From Acanthochlamys bracteata (lineage: Eukaryota > Streptophyta > Magnoliopsida > Pandanales > Velloziaceae), in the NCBI GenBank assembly GCA_019914995.1, contig CM034140.1:7176026-7240025 (forward strand): a DNA stretch of 64,000 bases. The letters run 5' to 3'. The notes beneath the pieces were generated by a model that saw only the letters and a list, made by a program, of their open reading frames with translations, was not told the DNA's origin and did no database searches. Positions 25,000 to 37,529 of this stretch are shown here, piece after piece; within the stretch, counting starts at the first letter, position 1, and every line of letters starts with the position of its first letter. The position numbers and the translations under genes were made by a program.

Positions 25000-27900
25000 A
25001 TGGATTGGGGTAACGTGACGGCTGAGGATCTGATCGACGCGTTGAGGGAGGTGGATTGGTCCACGCCGCCACGGCCGGTGTCGGAGTTCTTCTCCAGATT
25101 AACCTTCCCACGATCTTACGCCAAGTGGCACAGCAGGCTCAAGTGCAATCTCTACTTGTAAGTTCAAGATTCTCTCTATTTCGCTTCGGTCCCGTTTGTT
25201 TGATTTCCTAATTAGTGAGGTTTTGCTCGCCGCAGTTGATGTTGCCTGTCGGTTCGTTTGATTTTCTGCAGTGAGATTTGTTTCACCTGTTAGTTTGTTT
25301 GACTCCAGCAGTGAGATGTTCAATCACCGCATTGTTTGTTTGAACTCCAGCAGTGAGATTTTTTATCACTGTATTGTTTGTTTGATCTCTAGCAGTGAGA
25401 TTTCCGTCCACCGCTAGACCTGTTTTGATTTGTTGTTAAGTTAGTGGGCGATTTGTTAGATTTAGTTTTGGAAGTCATTAGAGTAATGGAGAAGAACCAA
25501 GAGCATAATCAGCTATCTTCAGTTTTAGGTGTCTGAGTCTGGTACAGAGATGGTTGGAATTGAATTGCAACCTCATCCCTTCTATCTTGATATGCTACAT
25601 GTTACTTGCGCAGGAATTAATAGAAACTCTGAGGTCCGGTTGACGACTTGGACGCTGCAGTTCTGATTGAATGATGGTTGGTTCTCATGTAAAGTAATTG
25701 GTAAAGTTTCTGCAAGTTTATGAATCTAGACAGAAAGTTGCATGTCTGGTTTATGCTAGTATGTCCAGAAGGTTGTCCTATGGAGTTTGGGGACCCATCT
25801 GGTTCGATCACTTGCCTCCTTAAATTGGGATCTGATGTCGTTTGTGCCTTTAGGTGGTTGTTGCTAAATGTTATTTCTTAGACCTCTGTCAAAATTGGGT
25901 TTTACTTCAGTTTAGGAAAAACCATCAAATATTCAAGGAAAAAGCTGACAGCAGTTGATGGCTTGAATTTCATCTGTATGATTGAGATAACTGAGCTTCC
26001 CTCTCTTAAAGTAAGATTATTATGTGAGTAAAGGAAATGTGAGTAATGACTAGGGTTCATATTTGAACCTTTGCTAGTGTGATCTTCTTTCTTCTACCGG
26101 AGTGTATATTGACACCTTCTGTTCTTATCTGCATTTTTTCTAGTCATGCTGCATACTGACCTCTCTCTGTATTTCATTTACAGCAATCTAAGTGTGACAT
26201 TTAGTAGCATTATCATTCACACGCTGTACTTACCCTAGTAAACCTATCTTTGAGAATTTTAGGAAGCATAACACCAAATCATATCAGTGGTTTTGAATCT
26301 TTATGTGATAAATTATAAATTGTTAGTTGAGAATAATATATGTGGAGTGACCTGATTTGTGGAGGATAGTCTGATATTTTTTACCACATTGCTGAGTAGA
26401 CTTTGACCACAACTGTCACTGCTGGGAAGCCCTTGGAGAATGATATCTTTTAGAGGTAAGCTTTATTTTGTGGTATTAGTTGTCAACTTATGGATAGAAA
26501 ATCATTTAACCATAGAACCTCACTTGAGTTATGCACCCCTTGGGACTGATCAGGTTTGCCTCCTCCCTATTTCTATTTCGAGTATTTGAAGAAACAAACT
26601 AGAGTTGTTCCTTTCTTTTCATTTTGAATCTTCAGAACAGATGGAATTCCTGGGCGCAAGTAGAATTGTATGTTTTTCCAAGGACTTTAGCATAAGGAGG
26701 TGAACTATGACTAGATCCATTTTCTTGTCATACATAGCAGTTATGACTTCACGATTAATTAGTAACTGGCATTTTAAGATTTATGTTTTGGTTGGATATG
26801 TTAATTTTAGCTTGACTTTGCTTTTTCTTGCAAGGAATGTGCCATGTACTCGTTTATTTTGTTGGAAGCGTAATCTTCTTTCCTCTTTCTTTTGCAGCTA
26901 CAGGACGAATTACTTCATCATGGTAATATTCATTCTTGGTGAGAAAAAAACTAGAATTGGACCTGTTATCCTAGTCCATCATTTTCTTTTGTTATCTTTG
27001 TCATTATTCTCGTTCAATGAGAAAATAATAACTTTAGTTTTTGAATTCAGGAATCGGATTTTTGTTGAAGCCACTAGCAATTGTCGCTACTTTTTTGACT
27101 GGCTTAAGTATTGCATTTTTAAATGACAGGTCCATTTTCCTATCCCAAAATGTTCTTTCTGTGTTCTTATTGTACTAGTGCAATGTTTACTGTGAAGCAA
27201 TCACATTATGCAAATGCAGCTTGCAAGTATCTTTAAAAACTGTTAGTTGGTTGAAATTCTAGTAGTTTGCAAAGTAGTTACATGAGATTGTATGTATTCC
27301 ATATAGTGCCAAACATAATAGCATTTGCTAATGCTCGACTTTTCTAGTTTTGCAATTTTGCCTTATGTATAAGAGTCTAGAAGATGGTTATCTTATGCAA
27401 GTGAGCTTGTGAAGTGGCGTCATGTGCATGGTTAAAGCACAATGCTGATAGCTGAACAAAGTTATAGGCTTATAATCATTATGAGGATTATAGGCTGTTT
27501 TAAAATAACTCAAGAATAATTTATCTGCCTCTGCCTCTGATGCGAACTGGTTTACTAAATTCCTTTATTAGAAGCCATCGCTTTGGCAAGAGTGTTATAG
27601 AAATAGCATCAAATGATTTGATATAACTCGCCTATGCTAATGGAAGTTAAGGGGCCGAATTTGCTTTTGCAGTCAGCTCAAAAGATAACTTTGGCTCTTG
27701 CATTCCAATTATCTAAAGTGGTGCGTAAATCATCCATAACTTCATCTTCTTGCTTTCTACACGAATAATTGAAGTTATTCACCTCTTGATATTGGAAAGG
27801 AGTTTGGCCTTTTTATCACTGTTTTAAACTGGCTTAGTTACTGATTCGAAATATTAGTGCCACATTCAGTCAAGTATTGACGAGCTTGTAATCATTTTGG

Positions 27901-28977
27901 TTGGGCTGGTGATGTTGGAGACAGCTAGCAGTATCTGCCAATTAGTCTAATTTATTTGCTCTAATTTGTAATAGGCTGCTATGCTGCCTAAGTAAATATC
28001 TTGCTAGGGTGAAATCTGTTGTTTAGATTCAAACGGTGTGGCACTTGATCTTGGACAGTAGATTGATATATGTGGTTTGTCAATAGAGGACAAGAATATT
28101 GACTTAGAACTCTGTTCATTTAAGTATAAATCCCACTATGTAGCATTTTTCATTTCTACCAAGTTGTCATATCAGCGCATGGGACATAGAATTGCTTATC
28201 TAGACCTACCGATGGTGCTGTGTGTCAGTACATATAGGTGATTGGTGAAGTTTGTATAATGCTAAGGTGTTTACTTCATTTATGATCATACGCAATTTGT
28301 AAAGATTTATATCAGCCAATGAACTCTAATTACTTGACCAACAGTTTTGCAGTCACTTTTAATGAGAAAATAACAAGGGCTGTCAGACAGTTTTCTCCGC
28401 ATTTGGCAGCTAAATTGAGGCCACCCATAGTGTGAGAGTAACAGTCCCCTGTGTTTATGTGATACTTCTCTCTTCTTTACCTATTATGTTTGCGTTTATT
28501 TCATCAGACCCGTTCTTCGTGGGAGACCGTCATCTAAAAGAGCAATCCATATTTGTGGAAGACCTCGCTGGGTGTTTGTCTTTGTATTCTCCACAGGTTA
28601 ATTCCAAAACTGTGAATTGTTTTAAAATTATGTGTTTTCTATAGAATTTTAACCTTCTATGAAACAAGTTTTATTTGGGAAAACTTATGTATCTAACTTG
28701 ACGGTTTGCAGCCAGTTTCTCTTTGTGGTTTACAAGCTGCAATCTTCTTACTATGCTCTGGGCTATCAATATTGCTCTATTTGGTAAGCTACTTTAGGAT
28801 TCTAATTTGGACTGAAGTATTTGTTAATGAATGTTTTTAGATAGCATGACTTGTTCTTTGTAATCTTTTGTAGCTATAGTTCTACACGCAAGTTTCAGAA
28901 CCCCTAATATGAAAGCACGGCTGAATACATTCCACGAGGAGTTCCGAGCTGTATGGCGAAGCTACAGTGAGCTGTGA
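25000..28977 (+). CDS. PRA1A: PRA1 family protein, clade A (prenylated Rab acceptor)
   Basis: Small polytopic membrane protein thought to act with Rab GTPases in ER-Golgi-endosome traffic. Seven exons, 25000-25157, 26898-26938, 27051-27129, 28345-28431, 28508-28596, 28712-28783 and 28874-28977, join in frame to 209 aa, the normal length of PRA1-A proteins. The N-terminus MDWGNVTAEDLIDALREVDW is diagnostic of clade A. Hydrophobic pairs FIMVIFILGIGFLLKPLAIV and FVFVFST...LLTMLWAINIALFAIVLHAS give the expected hairpins, with a conserved charged end. Exon 4 ends in ...ATAGT|GTGAGAG; the overlapping GTGTGAG two bases earlier would shift the frame. Exon 2 is only 41 nt. Leader 24680-24999 is CT-rich. 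The gene appears intact. Confidence 0.93.
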
Positions 28978-29900
28978 CAGAACTACAAGCAAGACTGTAT
29001 GACAGCTAACTGTGAGTTCATTACATATTTCTGCATGCAGTATGGTCTGTTTTTGGATTCTCGTAGTTGTTTTCGGATCGCTTTAACATATTTCCAGGTC
29101 TTCTCTCTGTTTGCTATCTTTATGTTATTTAACCAGTTAAGATTCTTCAACTATTTCAGCCCTTATATTTGAGCCCTTCATATGGCCTAGTATCTCCACA
29201 AGCTTAAGCTTCAGTAGTTTTTATGCAACAATTTGATGCGATAGACTTAATTTGAGTTCACTGTACAGGCTGCCTCTGCAAGGAGGATGCTTATTGGATC
29301 TGCATCTGCAGCGTGCTGCTTATTAGCAGAGGACTACTGATTCATCAGTAGCAGTAACCCAGCTTACGTCTGCTACGGTCGGACCAATTTACTTTACACA
29401 TTGACTGTAGAATGTATAGAGTATAGATCACCCTGTACACAACAGATTGTTTCCTTATCGTCCACGCGTAATGCTTAAACATTGATTTGGTAAAACATTT
29501 GAGGCTTCTATTCTACTCCTGTTTCTAATAGAACATCTAATCATAACTGTTGATATTATTAAATACATATGGTTTCTATGAAAGTGTGTTGAATTATCAG
29601 TCATTACAAATTAGGTAACAAGATAACCATCATCACTTAACACTGAAAATATAAAAAAATTTCATTAACGAAGACAACATACATATTTGTACAGCATAAA
29701 AAGACGACCTATATAAATAAAAGATAGTTCCATGTAAACAATAAGAAGTATTTGGACGGAAACTGTAGAACAGAAAGGATGCTATAATAGATGGCAAATT
29801 CATTTTGTTGAAGAGAGTCCCAAGTTCCAACAACAGCAAGCGTTTAACTAAGGACATAGCAGCGTATTGCTAGCTTTTACGCATTCCAAACTTTCCAACG
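28978..29900. other. PRA1-A 3' region and intergenic DNA
   Basis: The region just after the PRA1 stop looks like 3' UTR. The remainder has no coding similarity that I recognise, and the open frame on the minus strand at 29633-29857 has no family features. Confidence 0.5.
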
Positions 29901-30160
29901 ATATCAACCAAAACCACACTCAGCGCATCGATCCTCTTTTCCTTTTTCAATCTTTACTCTCACTTACAAATATATATGCTCGACAACTAGAATAACAATA
30001 CTAAAGAGTTTAGCTTTAGCTTTTACAGAAACATCTCAGATCAAGATTCCAGTACGCAGCCGGTGCAGCTTCGGCCCATTGTTCACACTTTTAGAGATAT
30101 ATCAAACCACACTCAACGCATCGATCCTCTTTTCCTTTTTTCAATCTTAACTCTCAATCA
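29901..30160 (+). repeat. 52 bp direct repeat in the NLR promoter
   Basis: A block of about 52 bases containing CCACACTCAGCGCATCGATC and a following CCTTTTTCAATCTT stretch occurs at 29901-29952 and again, with a few changes, at 30098-30152. The second copy ends about 55 bases before the TATA box of the NLR gene. Confidence 0.75.
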
Positions 30161-30208
30161 ATCAATCTCTAGATCGCTCATACTTCCAACGTCATCTTAA
30201 TTGAAAGC

Positions 30209-30216
30209 TATATATA
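30209..30216 (+). promoter_or_regulatory. TATA box of the NLR gene
   Basis: CTATATATAGGGG is a textbook plant TATA context. The ATG follows at 30367, leaving a leader of about 120 nt after the expected start site. Confidence 0.65.
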
Positions 30217-30366
30217 GGGGTGCACTTAAGAGCAAAGACCTCTGCAATTCATATTATCAATCTACTACCAGTTCACTCACTACCTTCCTCTTCATCTTAT
30301 AATTAATTGAAGCGAGCTGTACATTCGCTCCTTCAACGTCTTCATCCTCCCTTCCAACCAACCACA

Positions 30367-33300
30367 ATGAACGCCGCTGTAATCGCTGTGGTAACCGCAG
30401 TGATCAGTAGTGTAGCAAGCGGCGGAATCATCTGGCTAGTAACAGCCGTAGCAAAGTTTTTGAGACCATATCTCCGCCGTCTCAGCTCCAAAATCGATGA
30501 TCTAACAAGTGCCTCTCAGCAGTTGCAGGGTCTCAAGGATGATATTGCTCTAAAATTTCAAAACCTTCAGCTCGAAGAGCAACTCTGGCCGAAAAGAGTT
30601 GACATCGACGACTGGCTCAAAAAGGTCGAAACAACACTTAAAGAAACTACAGGACTAATCGACCGTTATCGCCAGCTCAAGAGTACTTTCTCCATCGATT
30701 ACGTGCGGATTAGCAAACAATCGACCGACCGGCACGCAGAAGTTAAGACTCTTCTCAATGAAGGAAATGCTCATATCAACGTCGAGGGGATGCGACCGCC
30801 TCCGGCAGCTGTTGAAGAGCAACCAAACAACTCTTCCACTTTCGGCTTAAGAGACTCCTATCTCAATGAGGCGGCCGAATTTTTGGCGGATGATCAAAAG
30901 CATATATTGGGGATAGTAGGCATTGGTGGAATTGGCAAAACTACACTGCTCAAGAAAATTAATAATGAGCTAGGACCCGGCGGCGAACTTAGCAGCCGTA
31001 GCAACTTTGATCGTGTCGTTTGGCTCGTGGTTGCAAAAGATTGTACACCGGTGAATCTCTCAACTAAAATAGCGAAGGCATTGGAGCTAAAACTGAGTGC
31101 TGATGACAAAGACAACCTGCCCAAACACATCTTCAACTACTTGAGCAAGAAGAACTTTCTTCTATTGCTAGATGATGTCTGGGAATCTCTAAATCTAGAG
31201 GATGTCGGAATCCCTGCAATTCAAAGTGGCAAACAATTCAAGAGAAAGGTGATGCTAACCACAAGAAGTCACAAAGTATGTGCTGAAATGAAAGTCGACA
31301 CGATGATCAGGGTTGGTACTTTGAATGAGAAAGACGCATGGCTTCTATTTAAGGAAGAAATTCCCGAGAAGCTCTTGTCAGATGAAAGAATCCGACGCGT
31401 TGCAGAGTCTATTTGTAAGGAATGCAAGGGCTTGCCCCTTGCACTGAAATCTATCGGCCGTGTGATGGCGTCGAAGACGACCATTGATGAGTGGCAGGCG
31501 TCTCTTCAATTTATGAAAGAATCAAAACACCTTCAAGTGCCAGGCGAAGAAGACGAAATATTTCGTACGCTTGCGCTCAGTTATGACTCTTTGAAGAATG
31601 ATACAGATAAGCAGTGCTTCTTGTCTTGCGCACTGTGGCCAGAAGACTGGAAGATAGATGTACGCGAGCTGGTACAGAAATGGATTGGCTTTGGATTTCT
31701 AGAGTGCAACTCAACAAATCATTACGACAGTGCTTGTAGGAATGGTATTTTGCTCGTTGGGAGACTGAGAGTGGCAGCCTTACTAGAACATGATCCTGAT
31801 GATGAAACTAAGGTAAATTACTAACCCCTTAAAACAATTTTTTTTTCTCAACTCGTTTTATATATGTTTAGATCATTTCTAAAACTTAAGTTTTGTATAT
31901 GAATAACGGACTATATATACTGATGAAGCTTCGGAGAAGTAAAAGAAAACTTAGTTGATTATGATATTGCCTTATATAGCAATAGAATTAGGTAGTGAAA
32001 TTTTATTTAATTTAAGGCTCGAAAACATGTACACTTATGAATGATAGAACCTGATAGATGACGATAGGTAAATAACAAATAAAATAGTAACAAAGCAATT
32101 AATGATATATGGATGATTTACAAAACAATCTATATATTTTGTGTAGCTATATAATGTTATGCAGGTTTGGATGCACGATGTTGTTCGAGACATGGCGTTA
32201 TGGATTGCTCAGGAACGAGGAAGCAAACCAAACAAATGGATGGTGAAAATATTCAAAGAAATTGATAACCCCCACCAATTGCAAGGGTCTCAACGTATAT
32301 CCTTGCTAACCGAAAACAAAGACGAAGCACAACAGTACACACTACACTGCTCCGAGTTGTTAAGCCTTACAATCTTTCACTACGGTTATAGTCTCTCTAT
32401 TCCGCACAACTGGTTGCTCTCTGTGCGAAATCTGCAATATTTGGATTTACAACATTCCCATGTTTACAAGCTTCCTGAGGAGATTACCATTTCTCTTAAA
32501 AACCTTCTCTATTTGAATCTATCTAATTCCCTTATTAGTAAGCTGCCGGACACAATGAAGAACTTAAAGAAGCTCAAGTTTCTACTTCTTCGGAATACAG
32601 AGGACCTCGTTGACATACCATACAGATGGATATCAAATCTGTCCGACCTACTAGTGCTTGATCTGTATAACAGTAAGTTCAAGGGTTGGGGAATAACCAA
32701 TCTTCAAAGAAAGAGATTTTCAAATAGAATCGAAGAGGTGTTGAGTTTGAGCAACAGCTTGCAGTATCTTGGGATATCTTTGAAAAGCTTTACTGATCTC
32801 CTTCAATTATCAACGACCACCACTCGTAATTCTTTCATACGATCAATTCAATTATTTAATGAAAGTGATTTTGATGAAGACATGACGAGGGAGATGGTAA
32901 ATCTCGTCGGCACCAGATCACCCTTGAACAAAAATCTCAAGGAGCTCTGGTTTTGTGGAAGACATGCGGATGAAGTGATATTGGAAGAAGGATGGAATCT
33001 TCCAGAAATCGAAACAGTTAAGATTTCGGGTATTTCAGGATTTATATGGCCTAAACAAGTACAGCCAGGAGTAGCTATGCCTTTGATCCGAAAGTTAGAA
33101 CTTCAAAGCTGCTATGGATTGGAAAGCATCACTTGGGTTATGCAACTCAGAAGCCTCGTGCATCTCAAAGTGTCTTACTGTCAAGACATGAAGCAACTTA
33201 TTGCAGAAGGCGGCGGCGGTAGTGTAGTAGTGGAAGTAGAAGAAGAAGAACAACCATTCTGCTGCTTGAGGACATTGGTGCTGGAAGATCTACCTAGACT

Positions 33301-33535
33301 TCACAGCATATGTGACGGTGAGTACGCTTTTCCTTCTCTGAAATTTCTACAAATAAATGACTGTATGCTTCTTGGGAAGCTCCCCTTTGGACCTCGAATC
33401 ACAGAAAACAAACATCTCAAGATTCGTATGTACGATTATGATTGGGAAAGGATGATGAGCTGCATTAGTAGTACTGATGAGAATTATGAGCAGCTCAAGC
33501 TCTACTTGCAGCGAGCCTTCCAGTCACTCGGCTAA
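30367..33535 (+). CDS. CC-NBS-LRR disease resistance protein (RPS5-like class)
   Basis: Intracellular immune receptor. Two exons, 30367-31812 and 32165-33535, join in frame to 938 aa. The N-terminus is a strongly hydrophobic segment (AVIAVVTAVISS to IIWLVTAVAKF) followed by a coiled-coil stretch with no EDVID motif, as in the RPS5/RPS2-like class. NB-ARC motifs run in order: P-loop GIGGIGKTT (residues 185-193), kinase-2 LLLLDDVW (265-272), RNBS-B VMLTTRS, GLPLAL, RNBS-D CFLSCALWPED, and MHD in VWMHDVVRDMALWIA at the very start of exon 2. Degenerate LRRs follow (LQYLDLQ, LLYLNLS, LLVLDLY). The 352 bp intron separates the ARC2 region from MHD. ATG 30367 is used because no in-frame ATG lies upstream. 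Motifs are intact, so the gene could be functional. Confidence 0.94.
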
Positions 33536-34838
33536 CTTTCGCTCAGAAACTCTCAAAGCAGTGATTTTTGGGAGAGTTCCATCAAAATCAGCTTAGGGAA
33601 TTTCTCATCTTCTCAAAATCACTTAATTTTGTAGTAATAAAACTGGATTTTCCCGTTATGTGTGCGTCCGGCCATTCTTAATTAATTTTAATGTTCATAT
33701 TATATTAGCGAGTACCTAAACAGCATAGCCCATTATCGGTTTGAGCTTTTTATGTTTTTTTTTTGTTTGATTCACATCTGGAACCATTTTCTCCGGTGTA
33801 TTATCTAATTTAATTACTTTGTATACTCAGACCACTTGCTCAGTTACTTGTGTTATAATGACTCATTCACATTAATATTAGTTCATCATCAAACGACAAT
33901 CAATGAATATGTTTATCACATATTAAAATAAAATAAAATTATCAGTAATATATCACAATATCTTGTTTAAATCTTTATTTTTTATGACTCATATAAATAA
34001 GTAAACTCCCAGCATGTGTTTCACAAGTGCGCAAACGAAGAGCTAGCTGTAATTCATTAACTCGTATACTATTGCTTGGAAGTTGTTGGGTTTTTTTTTT
34101 ATAAAAATTTTCAGATTAGAAAAAGACTAAAACTCTACAGAAATATAAATAAAAAGTACAGAAGATCTGGTGCAGGACTTTTTTTCACCCATCTTCTACT
34201 AATTAATTTTCGAAGTATTCCGGTATTCGTGGATTATAATTCACCTCTAAAGTTTACTTGTTCATCTTCAAACACAACCAAAATGATATACAATTACGTA
34301 GTTGCGATTAACAAGCAATTAATATGGATGATTTTTTTAAATAAAATAAAATAAACAGCAATATGCCACACTGTAAATCATGTTTGGAAGACTTCAGAAG
34401 CAATATTGATTAATGTATATTTTCATATACGATAATTCGCTTTATCTTATGATCATAAGTTCTAATTAACAATTTGAATAATTATTTTTAACAGTTATCC
34501 TATTACTTATTACTTTATATGACTTCAGAAGTTACAAGAATGACATAGTTATATTTATCTTATTTGTAGTATACTCGTATGAATCTATATTTCAATGAAA
34601 AATAAGATTATTATATTTGTTTAAATTTGTAAAATTTGTGAGAAAATATTATAAATATAGTAGTGCTATATAAAAGACAATACGGTACACTGAATACATT
34701 AATTTATTCCAATCGTACATTAAAAGAGATATACGTACATAGATACATAAATTATTATAAATATAAAAGATATATATTTCTCTTGAGTTGCGATAAGCGT
34801 CTATCTTCTAGCTTCCATATTCTTCTTAACGGCGCCTT

Positions 34839-35289
34839 TCACTGGCGAAAGCTTCCGAAAGCTTCATGGTGACATTCCGTAAATTTTCTTAAGAGCTTCC
34901 GAAAGCTTCCTAAGAGCTGCCGTACTATTTTTTCAGCCAGACGGTCTCTTTTTCTGCCACTTCTGTCATAAACAAGTTAAAAACACACCATGCAAATTGT
35001 TAGTCACCGAGTTTAATTACATGCATCTTTATGAAAAAAAAAAATTTGAACGTAAAAGAAGTAAAAGCCCTTACGGTTCAACATCAGGAGAGATAGTAGG
35101 TATGACGTTCTTTCGTTCGCAGGTGACATGGACGGCAAACTGATCTTTGTTAGAGACGTAAGACGGAATGGCACCTAGAACTTGATTGCATACTTTGCAA
35201 GTTCCCGGCATCTCGCGGCCTTCGACTAAAACTGTTGGGAACAGTTTGTTGTTATAGCAGAAGAGCTTCTTCTCCGTCTCCCTCGCCAT
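34839..35289 (-). CDS. Small putative zinc-finger protein, copy A (altered C-terminus)
   Basis: Family not recognised. Exon 1 is 35289-35075 and exon 2 is 34962-34839, joined across a CC|GTAAGG donor and GACAG acceptor in frame to 112 aa. Exon 1 encodes a 72-residue segment nearly identical to copy B, with a C-x2-C...H-x2-C pattern (CKVC, HVTC) that could bind one zinc ion. Relative to copy B, exon 2 has a net one-base loss near its start and a scramble of repeated AAGCTTTCGGAAGCT units, so the C-terminal 40 residues are unrelated. The protein may be truncated in function or on its way to being a pseudogene. A TATA box (35345-35353) is conserved in both copies. Confidence 0.55.
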
Positions 35290-35344
35290 GGTTATAAGCT
35301 TGGTCTACCTCGAATTAGAATACACCACCCATACTTGAACTGCT

Positions 35345-35353
35345 GTATTTATA
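35345..35353 (-). promoter_or_regulatory. TATA box of small gene copy A
   Basis: CTATAAATA on the minus strand, 56-64 bases before the ATG, conserved at the same place in copy B (61004-61012). Confidence 0.6.
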
Positions 35354-35990
35354 GCGGAATTCGAATGTCATAATTTAGTCATCTTGCAAAAAGTCCACGC
35401 TTAAGGATAATTAAGAAGTGTATGCTAAGTGTATGTATGTAACTACCACAAGAAAGTAAAAATTAATTAGAAAAACTAATTATGCTCGAGTTTTGGAGAA
35501 TAAAGGTCTTATTAGTTAAAAACTAAATCTAAAAGAAATTTTCATTTCAATCAAATCATATATTATTTTTCATCCGATCTTTTTGAGTAAAATATTATAT
35601 TAATTATATTAATTAAATATTTTTCATCCGGTCTGTATTTAGCAGTGTTTGAATTTTTTAGCTCTCTACTATATATGAAAAAAGACAATCTGAGAATAAG
35701 CAAAGACTAAGAATTAATTTAAGTCTTTTAAGTAACACTAAAGTTGGAAGTTCCTAGACGTTAAATTTTAAGTTTATGTAACACTTATTTTTAAGTCTTT
35801 TAAGTAAAGACTAAGAATTATATATGGTCTTTTTAAAAATGACTACTAGCTGGACTGTTATGTTTACTAAAATAAACAAAAAAAAAAAAAGACAATTTAG
35901 AACAACCACCCAACATCTGTTTCACACGTGCGAATAAAGAGCTAGCTGTAATTGATTTACACGTATATTATTATTGCCTGCATTGCAAGT

Positions 35991-37388
35991 GGTTAAATTT
36001 TTATTTAGAAAAGGACTAGGGCCGGTATGGATCGAGATGAAATTTTTCTGTTTTTAAAATAAAATTGCTTTAGAATGTTATAATCGGCTATAGAGCTTTT
36101 GCTATAAAAGTAATTTTATATTGAAAAGTGTTTGGATAAATTTTTACTGTATCGTACTTTTTAATGTTGAAAGCTGAATGAAATATTTGACTAAATTTAT
36201 GCTTATTTATGTATGAGATATATAATGACTGAAATATCTCTAAATATATAATAAATAATATATTATGAAAATTTTAATTCTTTTTGATATATTATTTTTT
36301 TAATTTAATAATTTTATTATATAAAAATTATATAAATAATTACTTATATTGATATTTATAAATTTATTAAATTATATTATTGATATCAATCAATAACTAA
36401 TTTGAATAATATTGATTATATAATTATTATTATAATATTAAACTTGGAAATATATTTAAATAATTATTAAAATTTTTTTATTATGTTGTAAATTCACTAT
36501 TATTAAGATAAATTAGTAATTAATTTTAATATTTATTTAAATTTGTATAAATTATAGATTTATTTTTGTAGTATAAAAATATTAAATAAATATTAAACAA
36601 CTAATAGAGTCAATTGTTAACAATATAGTCAATTATTAATAATATTATTATATCAAACAAGCATGTTGTAGTGTTAAACGGTAGCTGCGAAGATTTTGTT
36701 GAAAAAACAATTTTATAATGAAAAATAGTCTTCTATTAAAAAATATTTGAATAAATTTTTACTATAGTGAACTATTATTTTTGATCGACTTATATAATGA
36801 TCAAAATATTTTGAATATATAATAATAACATATTATCAAATTTTTACATCTTTTTTATAAATTATTTTATTTTTTGAACTTAGTAATGGTTATAACATAG
36901 TAAAGTTATTAATATTTTTTTATAATAATGATTAAATTTAGTAGATTAAATTTATTATTATTGTAGTTTTTATCGATAAACTTTGCCAATCCATTATATC
37001 TTCTAACTTAATTTCCTATTGAACTCCTAGAAAAGTTTTAGATATATTAAAAATTTTATAATATATTATTTACTTGTTTATGTTTTAAAATATTATTTTA
37101 CTACATAATAAATTTACAAATATTTCTTTCAAAGATAATAGATTATTATATTTTTTTTGTTGATTTCTGAAACAATCTCTCTTTGTTTGCAAAAACTAAT
37201 AAGAAATCCAATGGAAGGCTTTCATTCTTTCTAAACATATTTGCTTAATCTCATTATACAAACGTAAAAGTTATTACAATAATAGTTGAGGTTTATGTGG
37301 GTACTATAAGACGCTTTGCTAAAATAGTTAAGAGGTCTATTTCTGCCAGTTTTACTCATTATAAATAGCCTTCCATCAATATTCAAAC
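35991..37388. repeat. A/T-rich intergenic DNA with a degenerate direct repeat
   Basis: Two similar segments, about 36100-36330 and 36712-36930, share GGATAAATTTTTACT-like sequence followed by TATATAATGA and AAATATATAATAA in the same order. Similarity is moderate and confined to A/T-rich sequence. No gene seen. Confidence 0.4.
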
Positions 37389-37529
37389 TTACAAGATTCT
37401 CATTTGATTTTCATTAGCAGTAGCTTCAAATGTCTCTCCAGGCACAAGCATTGGGACATCGTCATCATTCTCAGCCTGGGCAGTGGCACCACCTACTGAT
37501 GCCTGCTTCTGGAACTGTTCTGCAAGACC
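37389..37529 (-). pseudogene. Fragment of nascent polypeptide-associated complex beta subunit (BTF3)
   Basis: On the minus strand, reading from 37529, an open segment encodes GLAEQFQKQASVGGATAQ, an acidic DDDVP, and LVPGETFEATA, ending with TAA at 37389. This is the C-terminal end of plant NAC-beta/BTF3, which coats nascent chains at the ribosome. I find no upstream exons within 1.5 kb, and the last residues after PGETFEA differ from the usual end. A second short copy of the GGTGCCACTGCCCAG motif lies at about 37590-37605. It is most likely a transposed or leftover last exon. Confidence 0.6.

Larger units (their letters stand above)
33990..35990. repeat. Duplicated unit, copy A (uninterrupted)
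   Basis: About 2 kb from the GTGTTTCACAAGTGCGCAAA block (34018) through the small minus-strand gene to the CATCTGTTTCACACGTGCG block (35920). It matches 41390-41671 joined to 59866-61370 along nearly its full length, with small indels. At 34265-34285 it keeps the uninterrupted sequence into which the CACTA element inserted in copy B. Confidence 0.85.

Noticed and set aside
26707-27126. Long plus-strand open frame of 139 codons
   Set aside because: It spans PRA1-A exon 2, intron 2 and part of exon 3; the reconstructed splicing explains the conserved parts and the rest is intron.
30307-30366. Upstream extension of the NLR reading frame
   Set aside because: The frame is open but begins with TTG and has no in-frame ATG; translation most likely starts at 30367.
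36100-36930. Possible LTR pair from the A/T-rich direct repeats
   Set aside because: No TG...CA ends, primer-binding site, polypurine tract or retroelement protein lies between them.
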